From Alphaproteobacteria bacterium (GTDB lineage: Bacteria > Pseudomonadota > Alphaproteobacteria > CACIAM-22H2), in the NCBI GenBank assembly GCA_016793165.1, contig JAEULA010000089.1:186001-250000 (forward strand): a DNA stretch of 64,000 bases, read 5' to 3'. Positions 51,694-60,392 of the stretch are shown in pieces. The notes beneath the pieces are model-generated. The model had not been told where the DNA came from, ran no database searches, and saw only the letters and a program-made list of their open reading frames with translations. Numbering within the stretch: the first letter of the stretch is position 1; each line of letters begins with the position of its first letter. The position numbers and the translations under genes are program-made.

Positions 51694-52651
51694 GACCCCG
51701 ATCCCCACGACTGTGCTCGGTTGCGACCTGTCGGATTGCGAGTTCTGCTCTCGCTTGGATGCCGCATCACGCTATGGGATCCGCGTAGCGCTGTCGATGA
51801 AGCATCTCGGTTCGGGAGCCTTACGCGGTTTGGATAAGCGAGTCTCGGTTAGGTTGATCGGGTCGGGCGTCGACAGGCCTCGCTCCACCGCCCTCGACCG
51901 TCAGATTGATCGTGGCGTTCACCGTAGGGTGCGGACCGAGGCGGGGACGCGCGCAGGCGAGGCGGTGAAGGGGACGCTCGTCCGCCGGTGCACGCCTGCT
52001 CGGGCGCGAAGGAAAGCGGCGGCGTGATGGCGCTTTCAGCGCGAGGGCGCTCGACTCGGCAACGCGGTTGCGCACCGCATTCGCGGATTGCGGGCTTACT
52101 GCGCGGTTCGCTGCGTGGAGTGTGGTTAATGCGGGCGGTTGGCCGCCGGGATCGCGGATGGACGGATGGGAGCCGCGCTTGCCGACCTGCGGCGTTCGAT
52201 GCGGCGCACCAAATCAATTTGGTCGCGGCTCGACATTGCAGCGATGTCGCTGCACTCCGACCTGGAGTGTCCAAGATCGGTGCCTCGGTTGCGATCGGGA
52301 AACCCCACGCGGCGGCAAGGTGATCGCATCGATTGGAATCGCGCCGGACGTCCGAGGTCGAACTGCGAGCCGGCCCGGAGAGCGGCGACACCGCGGGATC
52401 GCGGCACCGCGGACAACCGGGCACCCGTCGTCGCGGCGACGAGCCTCGCGTTCGCGCGCACCCGCGCCGTTCCGATCGCGCCGCGCGGATCCGGGTCTCG
52501 TCGTGGCAGGAGACCGCCGGCGCCGCGCGGCACTGACGGTCGCGGCAGCAGATCGGGCTCCTTCGGCAGCGTCGATGAGCCGGGTCCGCGTTCCACGCCT
52601 CCCGTCGATGGACGACGGGAGGGGCGGAAGCCGGGTCTGGCGGGGCAGGTC
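51694..52651. other. 958-bp region without a convincing gene
   Basis: Open frames exist on both strands but none has codon-like residue use, a ribosome binding site or family similarity. It contains three close palindromes at 52208-52269 (listed separately) and a run of purine-rich segments near 52155-52170. It lies between the 5' end of the radical SAM gene and the 3' end of the IlvD/Edd gene, both on the minus strand. The region could carry a long leader, a small RNA or decayed sequence. Confidence 0.6.
52208..52269. promoter_or_regulatory. Cluster of three palindromes
   Basis: Site 1 (52208-52223) is accaaat-ca-atttggt, a 16-bp AT-rich palindrome in a GC-rich window. Site 2 (52237-52254) is tgcagcga-tg-tcgctgca. 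Site 3 (52253-52269) is cactcc-gacct-ggagtg. They lie about 515 bp upstream of the radical SAM start. They may be operator sites or the stems of a small structured RNA. Confidence 0.4.
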
Positions 52652-54520
52652 CTAGAACGCGCGATCGGTCGTCGGCCGATGCCGGTTCTTCGGCACGAAG
52701 CCGGAGCGCGTCGCGTTGCGCGGCTCGCGGACCCAGACCTCGCGGTTCGGGTGCAGGCCGCCGCCGCGCGTCGCGGGCACGGACGTGTGGCGCGCGCGAT
52801 GCAGCAGCCGCGTGTCGGCGATGCCGCAGTTCGGGTGGAGCCCGCCATTCGCGGCGACCACCTTGTCCCAGGCGGCCTTGCGTCCGGCGAAGGTCCCGGG
52901 GTCGGCGAGCGCCGTGCAGTTGAGCTCGTTCTTGTTGAGATCGGCGACGATCTCGTCGCCGTTCTCGATCAGCGCGATCGGACCGCCGAGGGCCGCCTCC
53001 GGGCCGACATGGCCGATGACGAGCCCGACCGAGCCGCCGGAGAAGCGCGCGTCGGTCATCAGCCCCACGACGATGCCGCGCTCTCGGCAGAGCGTGGTGA
53101 TGCGCGAGGTCGGGTCGAGCATCTCGGGCATGCCCGGTGCGCCGCTCGGCCCCTCGTAGCGCACGATGATCATGTCGTGGTTCTGGAAGAGCTGCGGGGT
53201 CTTGTCGAGCGCGGCGAGCAGGCCCTGCTCGCCCTCGAACACGCGCGCGCGGCCGCGGAAGACGTTGTTCTCGAGGCCGCCCTCGACGCCGGCGAGCTTG
53301 AGGATCGCCGAGAAGTCCGGCGAGAGGTTGCCGCCCAGCACGCGCAGGCCGCCGGTCGGCTTGTAGGGCTTCTCGACGGTCAGGATCACCTCGCCGTCGG
53401 GGCGCTTGGGCGCCAGCCGCGCGACCTGCTGGGCGAGCGTCTCGCCGGTGCAGGTCATGACGTCGCCGTTCAACAGGCCGGCGTCCAGCAGTTCGCGCAC
53501 GATCACCTGCACGCCGCCGACGCGGTCGATGTCGAGCATCGAGTACTTGCCGTAGGGCCGGGCGTTGGTCAGGACGGGCACGACGTGCTGCGACAGGTGG
53601 TTGAACTCCGCCGGCGTCATCACGTCCTTCCAGAAGTCGGCGTAGCCCGCGGCGCGCGCGATCTCGGGGGCGTGCAGCGTCACGTTGGTCGAGCCGCCGA
53701 CGGCCATCGCGACGATCATCGCGTTGCGCAGGGAGTCGCGTACGACGATGTCGCGCGGCTTCAGGCCGGACTTCATCAGGCGCGCGAGATGCTCGACGAG
53801 CTCGGCGGGGAACTCGTTCAGCCGGCGCGGATCGTCGGAGGCCGGCGCCACCATGTGCAGCGGCTGCATGCCGACGACGCCGATGAAGGTCTGCATCGTG
53901 TTGTAGGTGAACATGCCGCCGCAGCTGCCGATGCCCGGGCAGGCGTTGCAGGCGATGCGGTGGCGGAGCTCGGGATCGGGATGGCCGGCCACCTGGTAGG
54001 CGCTCACGATGTCCAGCGCCTCGCCCGTCGCCGGGTCCTTGCCGGGCCGGATCGTGCCGTCCGACATGATGATCGAGGGCTGGTTGTGCTCGAGCAGGGC
54101 GGCGAGCGTGCCGACCGGCGGCTTGTCGCAGGCGACCACCGCGATCGTGCCGGCGAGGCCGGTCGCCTCGAGATGCTCGCACAGCGCGTCGTTGGTCACC
54201 TCGCGGCCGATCAGCGAGTAGCGCATCTCGCGCGTGCCGTTGCGAATGCCGTCGGACGTCGCGATCGTGTATTCGGGCTGCACCAGGCGCAGCTTCAGCT
54301 GGCCCTCGCCCTTGCCGATGCGGTTCTTGAGCTTGTCGTGGATCGCATCGACCTTGGACAGCACGCCCAGATAGCACTGGCTGTCGCCCTTGGTGCCGAC
54401 CACGCCGACCGACGGCTCGTGGATCAGGTCGGGATCCGTGCCGAGCTCGCGCGCGAGTCCGATGGTCTGGGTCGAGCGACCCGGATGGCGGTCGATGAGG
54501 ACGATCTTGGCGTTCGACAC
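52652..54520 (-). CDS. IlvD/Edd family dehydratase (dihydroxy-acid dehydratase-like)
   Basis: A 622-aa Fe-S dehydratase. Cluster ligands are present: Cys49 in DSQCYLGV, Cys131 in ACDKPPVG with the Mg-binding Asp132 and Lys133, and Cys200 in GSCGGMFTYNTMQ. The first motif differs from the common PCN form, so it may be a sugar-acid or substituted dehydratase rather than the isoleucine-pathway enzyme. The last 40 residues (ATRGGGLHPNREVWVREPRN) are additional. The GTG at 54520 has AGAGG seven bases ahead; the ATG at 54547 lacks one. A T6/A6 run at 54592-54597 stands out upstream of this gene. Confidence 0.88.
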   Translation of the reverse strand: MSNAKIVLIDRHPGRSTQTIGLARELGTDPDLIHEPSVGVVGTKGDSQCYLGVLSKVDAIHDKLKNRIGKGEGQLKLRLVQPEYTIATSDGIRNGTREMRYSLIGREVTNDALCEHLEATGLAGTIAVVACDKPPVGTLAALLEHNQPSIIMSDGTIRPGKDPATGEALDIVSAYQVAGHPDPELRHRIACNACPGIGSCGGMFTYNTMQTFIGVVGMQPLHMVAPASDDPRRLNEFPAELVEHLARLMKSGLKPRDIVVRDSLRNAMIVAMAVGGSTNVTLHAPEIARAAGYADFWKDVMTPAEFNHLSQHVVPVLTNARPYGKYSMLDIDRVGGVQVIVRELLDAGLLNGDVMTCTGETLAQQVARLAPKRPDGEVILTVEKPYKPTGGLRVLGGNLSPDFSAILKLAGVEGGLENNVFRGRARVFEGEQGLLAALDKTPQLFQNHDMIIVRYEGPSGAPGMPEMLDPTSRITTLCRERGIVVGLMTDARFSGGSVGLVIGHVGPEAALGGPIALIENGDEIVADLNKNELNCTALADPGTFAGRKAAWDKVVAANGGLHPNCGIADTRLLHRARHTSVPATRGGGLHPNREVWVREPRNATRSGFVPKNRHRPTTDRAF

Positions 54521-54710
54521 GGGGGACCTCTGACTGGGATGGGGCATCGGGAAGCGGCGAACGCCGGTTCGGCCGACGATGCGGGTGAAGGTTTTTTATC
54601 CCGGGTTTGCCGGGTCGATGCAAGCCTGCGGCGGCCCCGCGGATCGCTCGCGAGAGCGCCGGTCGGCGCGGCGGCGCGCAAGGCGCCGATCGCCGCAGGG
54701 TCGCCCGGAC

Positions 54711-55157
54711 TCAGGCCTTGGGCCTGGCGACGAAGGCCTGCTTGTCGTGGCGGTCGAAGCCCGCGCCCTCGTAGAAGCGGAACACGGCCTCGTCCTTGCG
54801 GCCCGTCTGCAGCATCGCCTTGTAGCAGCCCTCGGCCCAGGCATGGGCGAGGGCGCCGGCCAGCACGGCCTTGCCCCAGCCCCTGTTCCGATGCGCCGCG
54901 TGGGTGACGACGTTCTCGATGACCGCGTAGGGGCGGCATCCGCGCGTCAGGTTGGGAATGACCATGATCGTGCAGCAAGCCACGAGCGCGTCGCCGTCAT
55001 AGCCGCCGAAATAGCGGCAACGGGGATTGGCCATCGCCTCGTCCCAGACCGTCCGGGCGGCCTCGGCGCTCGGCGGCGGCTCGTCGGCGCCGTGGAGGTG
55101 CACGTAGAGCGCGAGGACGGCGGGCAGCTCGTGCTTCCGGATCTGACGGACGTTCAT
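54711..55157 (-). CDS. GNAT family N-acetyltransferase
   Basis: A 148-aa GNAT domain. The acetyl-CoA loop is VTHAAHRNRGWGKAVLAGALAHAWAEGCYKAML, with RNRGWGK as the P-loop-like turn. The opening is MNVRQIRKHELPAVLALYVHLH, and the last strands are FRFYEGAGFDRHDKQAF. The substrate is not predicted. The ATG at 55157 is clear. It is divergent from the threonine-synthase-like gene with a 163-bp gap that contains a 10-bp tandem repeat. Confidence 0.86.
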   Translation of the reverse strand: MNVRQIRKHELPAVLALYVHLHGADEPPPSAEAARTVWDEAMANPRCRYFGGYDGDALVACCTIMVIPNLTRGCRPYAVIENVVTHAAHRNRGWGKAVLAGALAHAWAEGCYKAMLQTGRKDEAVFRFYEGAGFDRHDKQAFVARPKA

Positions 55158-55200
55158 CGTGCAAGCGTAGCGCGGCACCGGCTCGCAGGACACGGCCGCG

Positions 55201-55240
55201 CGCCGGCCGCCGCCGGCCGCCGCCGGCCGTCGCCGGGCGC
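55201..55240. repeat. 10-bp tandem repeat, four units
   Basis: Units cgccggccgc, cgccggccgc, cgccggccgt and cgccgggcgc lie between the divergent GNAT and threonine-synthase-like genes. Copy number may vary between strains. A role in promoter spacing is possible but not shown. Confidence 0.45.
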
Positions 55241-55320
55241 GCGCATCGGGTTGATCGCGACACGGTGTCGGTGGCATTCCCCTTCTGCTCGCGCGTCGGC
55301 GCGAGGAGGAGAGGCGTTTC

Positions 55321-56460
55321 ATGGAGTCCCGAATGCCAGCCGCGTACATCGATCCGGAGACCGCGAAGTCCTATCCGCTCGACGTGCCGCGCTGGCGGTC
55401 CGACGACGGCAATCCGCTGATGATCACGCCGCTGCCGGGGATCGCGCGCGCCGACATCGACACGTCGACGCGCTCGCTCTGGCGCTATCGCGCGGCGCTG
55501 CCGATGGACATCGCGCCCGTCAGCCTCGGTGAAGGCTGCACGCCGCTGGTCGCGCGCGACTGGGGCGGCGCGCGGATCCGCTTCAAGCTGGAATGGTTCG
55601 CGCCGACCGGCAGCTTCAAGGACCGCGGCGCCACGGTGATGGTCAGCTACCTACGGCAATGCGGGATCTGGTCGATCCTCGAGGACAGCTCGGGCAATGG
55701 CGGCGCCGCGATCTCGGCCTTCGGAGCGGCGGCAGCGATCAAGGTCAAGATCCTCTGCCCGGCGACGACGCAGCCGGCGAAGGTCGCGCAGATGCGCGCC
55801 TTCGGCGCGGCGGTCCAGCTCGTGCCGGGGCCGCGCGAGGAGTGCGAGTACGAGGCGATACGCCAGTCCGCGCAGACCTTCTACGCGAGCCACAACTGGC
55901 AGGCCTTCTTCCTGCAGGGCACGAAGACGCTCGCCTACGAGCTGTGGGAGGACCTCGGCTTCCGCGCGCCTGACAACGTCATCATCCCCGTCGGCGCGGG
56001 CTCCAACGTGCTCGGCTGCGATCTCGGCTTCGGCGAGCTGCTCGCCGCGCGCCAGATCGCCAGGCGGCCGCGGCTCTTCGCGGCCCAGCCGGTCAACTGC
56101 TCGCCGATCCATGCGACGTTCCGGTCGGGCGGCGAGGCGCTGGTCGCCGGCGACTGGAAGGCGACGGTCGCGGAAGGCACCGCGATCAAGAAGCCGGTGC
56201 GCCTCAAGCCCGTGCTCGACGCGCTGCGCCGCTCGGGCGGCGGCACGATCGCACTGACGGAGGACGAGATCGTTGACGCGACGAAGCGCCTCGCGGCGGG
56301 CGGGCTCTATGTCGAGCCGACCTGCGCGAGCGCCGCGATCGCGGCGGAGAAGCTCCTCGCCGCCGGTACCATCAAGCCCGAGGAGACGACCGTCGTCGTC
56401 CTCACGGGAACCGGCCTCAAGGCGACCGCGTTCATGACCGAACTCTTCGGCAAGGGGTGA
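55321..56460 (+). CDS. Threonine synthase-like PLP-dependent enzyme
   Basis: A 379-aa fold-type II PLP enzyme. The Schiff-base lysine is Lys100 in PTGSFKDRGA, and the phosphate-binding loop is SSGNGGAAISAFG, as in threonine synthase and related beta-replacement enzymes. SLGEGCTPLVARDWGG is the normal N-terminal block. The last 60 residues include VEPTCASAAIAAEKL. It may be a threonine synthase or a paralogue acting on other hydroxy-amino acids, since it lies alone with no thrB/thrA here. AGGAGGAGAGG precedes the ATG at 55321. Confidence 0.87.
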   Translation: MESRMPAAYIDPETAKSYPLDVPRWRSDDGNPLMITPLPGIARADIDTSTRSLWRYRAALPMDIAPVSLGEGCTPLVARDWGGARIRFKLEWFAPTGSFKDRGATVMVSYLRQCGIWSILEDSSGNGGAAISAFGAAAAIKVKILCPATTQPAKVAQMRAFGAAVQLVPGPREECEYEAIRQSAQTFYASHNWQAFFLQGTKTLAYELWEDLGFRAPDNVIIPVGAGSNVLGCDLGFGELLAARQIARRPRLFAAQPVNCSPIHATFRSGGEALVAGDWKATVAEGTAIKKPVRLKPVLDALRRSGGGTIALTEDEIVDATKRLAAGGLYVEPTCASAAIAAEKLLAAGTIKPEETTVVVLTGTGLKATAFMTELFGKG

Positions 56461-56614
56461 CGCGACGCGGGCGCGCGCCCCCGGCCCGGCGTCGCCGGCA
56501 TTCGGCGTCGTATTCGCCGCGACGCCATGAGACGATGGCGGTGCGTCGAGTCGTTCGCGCGGGCGGCACGGCGACGGCCGGCGCCGCCGGGGCCCGTCGG
56601 CAGGGAGTAATGCC

Positions 56615-57595
56615 ATGAAGTCGCGCCGCTTCGGACGCATGGGATGGTCGGTCTCCGAGCTCGTCATCGGCGGCGGCATTGTCGGCGGCATCCTGATCCT
56701 CAAGGACGAGGCGACGCGCCGCGCGGCGCTGGAGCGCGCGACCGCCGCGGGCATCAATTGGATCGACACCGCCGCGTCCTACGGCAACGGCGTGTCGGAG
56801 GAGACGATCGGCCGGCTGCGGCCCGACCTTTCGCCGCGGCCGATGATCTCCACCAAGTTCCGCCTCGCGCCCGGGGATCTCGGCGACATTCCTGCGGCCA
56901 TCGAGCGCGCGCTCGCGGCGAGCCTGCAGCGGCTGAGGATCGATCGCATCGAGCTCTATCAGCTCCACAACGCTCTCGGCGAGACGGCCGCCGAGGGGCG
57001 CCTGGCGCCCGAGCACGTGTTCGGGCCGCGCGGCGTCGTCGAGACCCTGGAGCGGCTGAAGGAGCAGGGCGTCATCAAGGCGATCGGCTTCACCGCCGTG
57101 GGCGAGAGCCGCGCCTGCCTGCGCGCGGTCGAGAGCGGCCGTTTCGACTCGGCGCAGGTCTACTACAACATCCTCAACCCCAGCGCGGCTTGGGAGCGCG
57201 CGCCCGCGGACTGGCCGGCGCAGGACTTCTCGGGGCTCCTCGCCGCCTGCGCGAGGCACGGCGTCGCGGCGATGAACATCCGCGTCTTCGCCGGCGGCGC
57301 GCTGACCGGCGCGATGCGCCACGGCCGCGAGGTCGCGATCACCGACGGCGCCGAGCCGGAGCGCGAGCTCGCGCGCGCCGACGCCGTCCATCGCGCGCTC
57401 GGCGATTCCCACGGCTCCCGTGCGCAGACCGCCTTGCGCTTCGCGCTGGCCGAGCCGCGCCTGGCCTGCATCGTCGTCGGCCTGCATGAGCTTGCGCATC
57501 TCGATGCCGCCCTCGCCGCGCAGGCGGCCGGGCCGTTGCCCGAGTCCGCATTGTCGAGGCTGCCGGCGCTCTGGGCGCGCGACTTCAGGGACTGA
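56615..57595 (+). CDS. Aldo/keto reductase
   Basis: A 326-aa NADPH-dependent TIM-barrel oxidoreductase. Catalytic tetrad residues are Asp51 and Tyr56 in IDTAASYGNG, Lys81 in STKFRL and His118 in YQLHNA. The VSEETIGRLRPDL and GVVETLERLKEQGVIKAIGF blocks are typical of this family. The C-terminal part departs from Ara1/Tas types, so the substrate is not assigned. The ATG at 56615 has GGGAG about nine bases ahead. A stem-loop follows the stop. Confidence 0.9.
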   Translation: MKSRRFGRMGWSVSELVIGGGIVGGILILKDEATRRAALERATAAGINWIDTAASYGNGVSEETIGRLRPDLSPRPMISTKFRLAPGDLGDIPAAIERALAASLQRLRIDRIELYQLHNALGETAAEGRLAPEHVFGPRGVVETLERLKEQGVIKAIGFTAVGESRACLRAVESGRFDSAQVYYNILNPSAAWERAPADWPAQDFSGLLAACARHGVAAMNIRVFAGGALTGAMRHGREVAITDGAEPERELARADAVHRALGDSHGSRAQTALRFALAEPRLACIVVGLHELAHLDAALAAQAAGPLPESALSRLPALWARDFRD

Positions 57596-57993
57596 GACAC
57601 GGCGGCGATCGCGGGACTTCCGCGCCGACGGAGCCGCCGCGATCGCGGTTGGCCTTCGGCGGCATCGCGCGGCGGGCGGCTTCCCATCCCCGGCCGAGGG
57701 CCGATACCCCCGTGCGCGTGCACGGCGGTTCGACGGCGCATGGGCGTCGCGGCCGGCAGCCGCCTGCCCGTGAGCCCTGAGAGGCGGACCGCGCCGGCGC
57801 GGTCGGTGCGGCACGACCGGGTGCGGAGGGCGGCGGCAGGGCCGGGTGCGAAGGGCGGCGGCAGCGGCTCCATGCTCGCGACACCGTCGCCTGGACGATG
57901 CCGGGCGCGCATCGATCCAAGGCCGCATCGGCATTTCCGCGATGAGCGGGAGAAGCCGAGGCTGGCGGCGCTGCAAACCGACCGGAGGCTCCG
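57596..57993. other. 398-bp region without a gene
   Basis: No convincing coding frame is visible on either strand. The first 50 bases hold the stem-loop listed separately; the rest is GC-rich and unremarkable. It is presumably the promoter region of the MFS gene at 57994. Confidence 0.55.
57605..57646 (+). terminator. Stem-loop after the aldo/keto reductase gene
   Basis: Ten-base arms gcgatcgcgg (57605-57614) and ccgcgatcgc (57637-57646) face each other across a 22-base loop, starting nine bases past the stop. No T-run follows, so the ending role is tentative. Confidence 0.35.
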
Positions 57994-59220
57994 ATGGACG
58001 AGACGGCATCTCGGACGAACACGCGCGCCGCCGCAGCGACGCGGCGCCACCGGCTGGTGATCGCGGCGATCGCGTTCCTCACGCTGGTCGATCTTTTCGC
58101 CACGCAGGCGATCCTGCCTTCCCTGGCCGTGCACTACGCCGTGAGTCCGGCCGCGATGGGCACGGCGGTGAACGCGAGCACCGTCGGGATGGCGATCGCC
58201 GGGCTGGCGGTCGGGCTGCTCGGCGGCCGTATCGACCGACGCCGCGGGGTCGTCGCGAGTCTCGCGCTGCTCGCGCTCCCGACCGCGCTGCTCGCCGTCG
58301 CGCCGGACCTCGTCGCCTTCACCGCGCTGCGCGTGCTGCAGGGTCTCTGCATGGCCGCGGCGTTCACGCTGACCCTGGCGCATCTCGCGGAGAACGCGAC
58401 GGGCGGCGTCGCCGCGAGCGCGGCCGCCGCCTACATCACCGGCAACGTCGCGAGCAATCTGCTGGGACGGATGATGGCCGCCGCCTCGGCGGAGTGGCTG
58501 GGCCTCGCCGACACGTTCCTCCTCTTCGCGATCCTCAACCTCGCCGGCGCGGTCCTCGCGTTCGCGGCGCTGCGCACGACGGTGCCGCTGGGCCGGCCGA
58601 TGCGATCGGGCGCGGCGCCGTGGCTCGCATTGCTGGGGCATCTGGCGACTCCGGCACTGCGCCGCGCCTTCGCGATCGGCTTCTGCATCCTGTTCGCCTT
58701 CATCGGGACGTTCACCTACGTGAACTTCGTGCTCGTGGCGCCGCCGCTCGGCCTGCCGGCGATGGCGCTGGGCCTCATCTATCTCGTGTTCCTGCCATCG
58801 ATCGTGACGACGCCCTTCGCGGGGAGGCTCGCCGAGCGCTTCGGCGCGCGCCGCGCGTTCTGGGGATCGATGGCCGTCGCGCTCGCCGGGCTGCCGTTGC
58901 TGCTGCTGCCGACGGTCGCAGGCGTGCTCGCGGGGCTCGTCCTCGTCGGTGCCGGCACGTTCCTCGGCCAGGCGATCGCAACGGGCTTCGTTGGTCGCGC
59001 GGCCGCGGGGGACCGCGCGTCGGCGAGCGGCCTCTATCTCGCGAGCTACTTCCTCGGCGGCCTCGCGGGAAGCGCCGTGCTCGGGCACCTCTTCGTCGCC
59101 GCCGGGTGGCCGGCCTGCGTGCTCGGCGTCGCGCTGGCGCTGTCGGCGGCCTGCGTGCTCGCGACGGGGCTGCGCAAGCACGCGCCCGGCGTCAGCCCAG
59201 CGGCATTCCGTCGAGCGTGA
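57994..59220 (+). CDS. MFS transporter (YnfM/CynX-like efflux group)
   Basis: A 408-aa 12-helix transporter. The opening FLTLVDLFATQAILPSLAVHYAVSPAAMGTAVNASTVGMAI is typical of the AraJ/YnfM exporters, and loop motifs are GLLGGRIDRRRG and FAGRLAERFGARR. The substrate is unknown. GGAGG lies ahead of the ATG at 57994. Its 3' end overlaps the convergent TauD gene by 29 bases. Confidence 0.83.
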   Translation: MDETASRTNTRAAAATRRHRLVIAAIAFLTLVDLFATQAILPSLAVHYAVSPAAMGTAVNASTVGMAIAGLAVGLLGGRIDRRRGVVASLALLALPTALLAVAPDLVAFTALRVLQGLCMAAAFTLTLAHLAENATGGVAASAAAAYITGNVASNLLGRMMAAASAEWLGLADTFLLFAILNLAGAVLAFAALRTTVPLGRPMRSGAAPWLALLGHLATPALRRAFAIGFCILFAFIGTFTYVNFVLVAPPLGLPAMALGLIYLVFLPSIVTTPFAGRLAERFGARRAFWGSMAVALAGLPLLLLPTVAGVLAGLVLVGAGTFLGQAIATGFVGRAAAGDRASASGLYLASYFLGGLAGSAVLGHLFVAAGWPACVLGVALALSAACVLATGLRKHAPGVSPAAFRRA

Positions 59221-60037
59221 TGCGGTGCATGAGCCGGCGCTGGCCCTGGTAGTCGTTGACCGCGTAGTGCCACGTGCAACGGTTGTCCCAGAAGGCGATC
59301 GATCCCGCGCGCCAGCGGAAGCGGCAGAGGAAGTCCGGCTGCACCGCGTGCCGGTAGAGGAAGTCGAGCAGCGCCTTGCTCTCTTCCGGATGCCAGCCCT
59401 CGATGCCGACCGTGAAGTTCGGATTCACGTAGAGCGCCTTGCGGCCGGTCTCCGGGTGCCGGATCACCACCGGATGCACGGCGTCCTGCGTCGCGAGCTC
59501 GGGATTGTGCAGGCGACCTTCGAGGTCGGTGCCGAAGTACCGCGCCTGCGGCCCGAAGATGTGGCGGCTGGAATGCACGGCGCGGAGCGACTCGAGCGTG
59601 CGCTTGAGCCCGTCCGAGAGCGACTCGTAGGCGAGGTACATGCTCGCGAACAGGGTGTCGCCGCCGTGATCGGGCACCTCGCGGGCCAGCAGCACCGAGC
59701 CCATCGCCGGGACCTGGTCGTAGCTGTGGTCGGTGTGCCACTGGCTGCCGATGTTCCTGGTCTGCTGCGGCTCCTTGCGCACCTCGGCGATCTGCGGATG
59801 GCCGGGAACGGCGGTGAAGAAGCGATTCACGTTGATCGGGGCGAAGCGCTCGGCGAAGGCGATGTGCTGCTCGGGCGTCAGAGTCTGATCGCGGAAGAAG
59901 ATCACGCCGTGATCGAGGAAGGCCTGCCGGATCTCGCGCACGCGGCCGTCGTCGAGCGGCCGCGACAGATCGATCCCGAGGATCTCCGCGCCGAGCGCGC
60001 CGGTCAGCGGCTGGATGTCGATGGTGCTGTTGCGCAT
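59192..60037 (-). CDS. TauD-family Fe(II)/2-oxoglutarate dioxygenase
   Basis: A 281-aa enzyme, the closest to true TauD length in the window. Iron ligands are His101 and Asp103 in QWHTDHSY and His257 in NRCTWHYAVNDY; the co-substrate arginine is in LMHRITLDG. The start IDIQPLTGALGAEILGIDLSRPL is the usual opening. GGGGGAGGCG precedes the ATG at 60037. It may use taurine, another sulfonate or an aryloxy-acid; no ABC importer for sulfonates is adjacent. It is convergent with the MFS gene and divergent from the small-protein/amidase pair. Confidence 0.92.
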   Translation of the reverse strand: MRNSTIDIQPLTGALGAEILGIDLSRPLDDGRVREIRQAFLDHGVIFFRDQTLTPEQHIAFAERFAPINVNRFFTAVPGHPQIAEVRKEPQQTRNIGSQWHTDHSYDQVPAMGSVLLAREVPDHGGDTLFASMYLAYESLSDGLKRTLESLRAVHSSRHIFGPQARYFGTDLEGRLHNPELATQDAVHPVVIRHPETGRKALYVNPNFTVGIEGWHPEESKALLDFLYRHAVQPDFLCRFRWRAGSIAFWDNRCTWHYAVNDYQGQRRLMHRITLDGMPLG

Positions 60038-60206
60038 GGCGTCGCCTCCCCCGAGGATCATGCCAGATTAGCGCAGGCGACGGCCGCGTCTCTTCCTTCT
60101 TGAGACCGCTGCCGGCGCAGGCCCCGGCCGCCAGCCATCCCGCTTTCGCGCAGGCGAAGGGGATGTACGATGGCCGGCAATCCGAACCGACGGGGGAATC
60201 TCGAAC

Positions 60207-60392
60207 ATGGCGACGAAGACGAAGAAGGCCCGGAGCAAGGCCAAGGCGCCGGCGAAGCGCGATCAGGCGCAGCTGGTCGCGGAATCCCAGGCCGCGCTGC
60301 GCGAGCTCGCGGCGCGGATCCCGCGGCGGTACGGCTACGGCGACGAGCCGGCGCTGACCTTCGATGCGCGCCAGGCGAGGATCGATCGATGA
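60207..60392 (+). CDS. Small basic protein coupled to an amidase (possible AtzG/GatC-like helper)
   Basis: A 61-aa protein with a Lys/Ala-rich N-terminus (ATKTKKARSKAKAPAK) followed by a likely helix (QLVAESQAALRELAARI) and a short C-terminal tail (PRRYGYGDEPALTFDARQ). Its stop overlaps the amidase start (ATGA), so it must be translated with it. GatC and AtzG are small partners of related amidases and end in extended tails that wrap the enzyme; the layout recalls them, but sequence similarity was not recognised. GGGGGAA lies about eight bases before the ATG at 60207. Confidence 0.7.
   Translation: MATKTKKARSKAKAPAKRDQAQLVAESQAALRELAARIPRRYGYGDEPALTFDARQARIDR

Noticed and set aside
51988-52323. 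A 111-codon plus-strand open frame in the empty gap
   Set aside because: No ribosome binding site, Arg/Ala/Gly-rich composition and no similarity; the palindrome cluster lies inside it.
52126-52848. A minus-strand open frame overlapping the end of the IlvD/Edd gene
   Set aside because: It begins within the dehydratase gene in another frame and continues as low-complexity sequence.
54556-54620. A possible terminator near the T6 run upstream of IlvD/Edd
   Set aside because: In both directions the T-run is on the wrong side of the small stem for an intrinsic terminator; it is more likely part of a promoter or leader.
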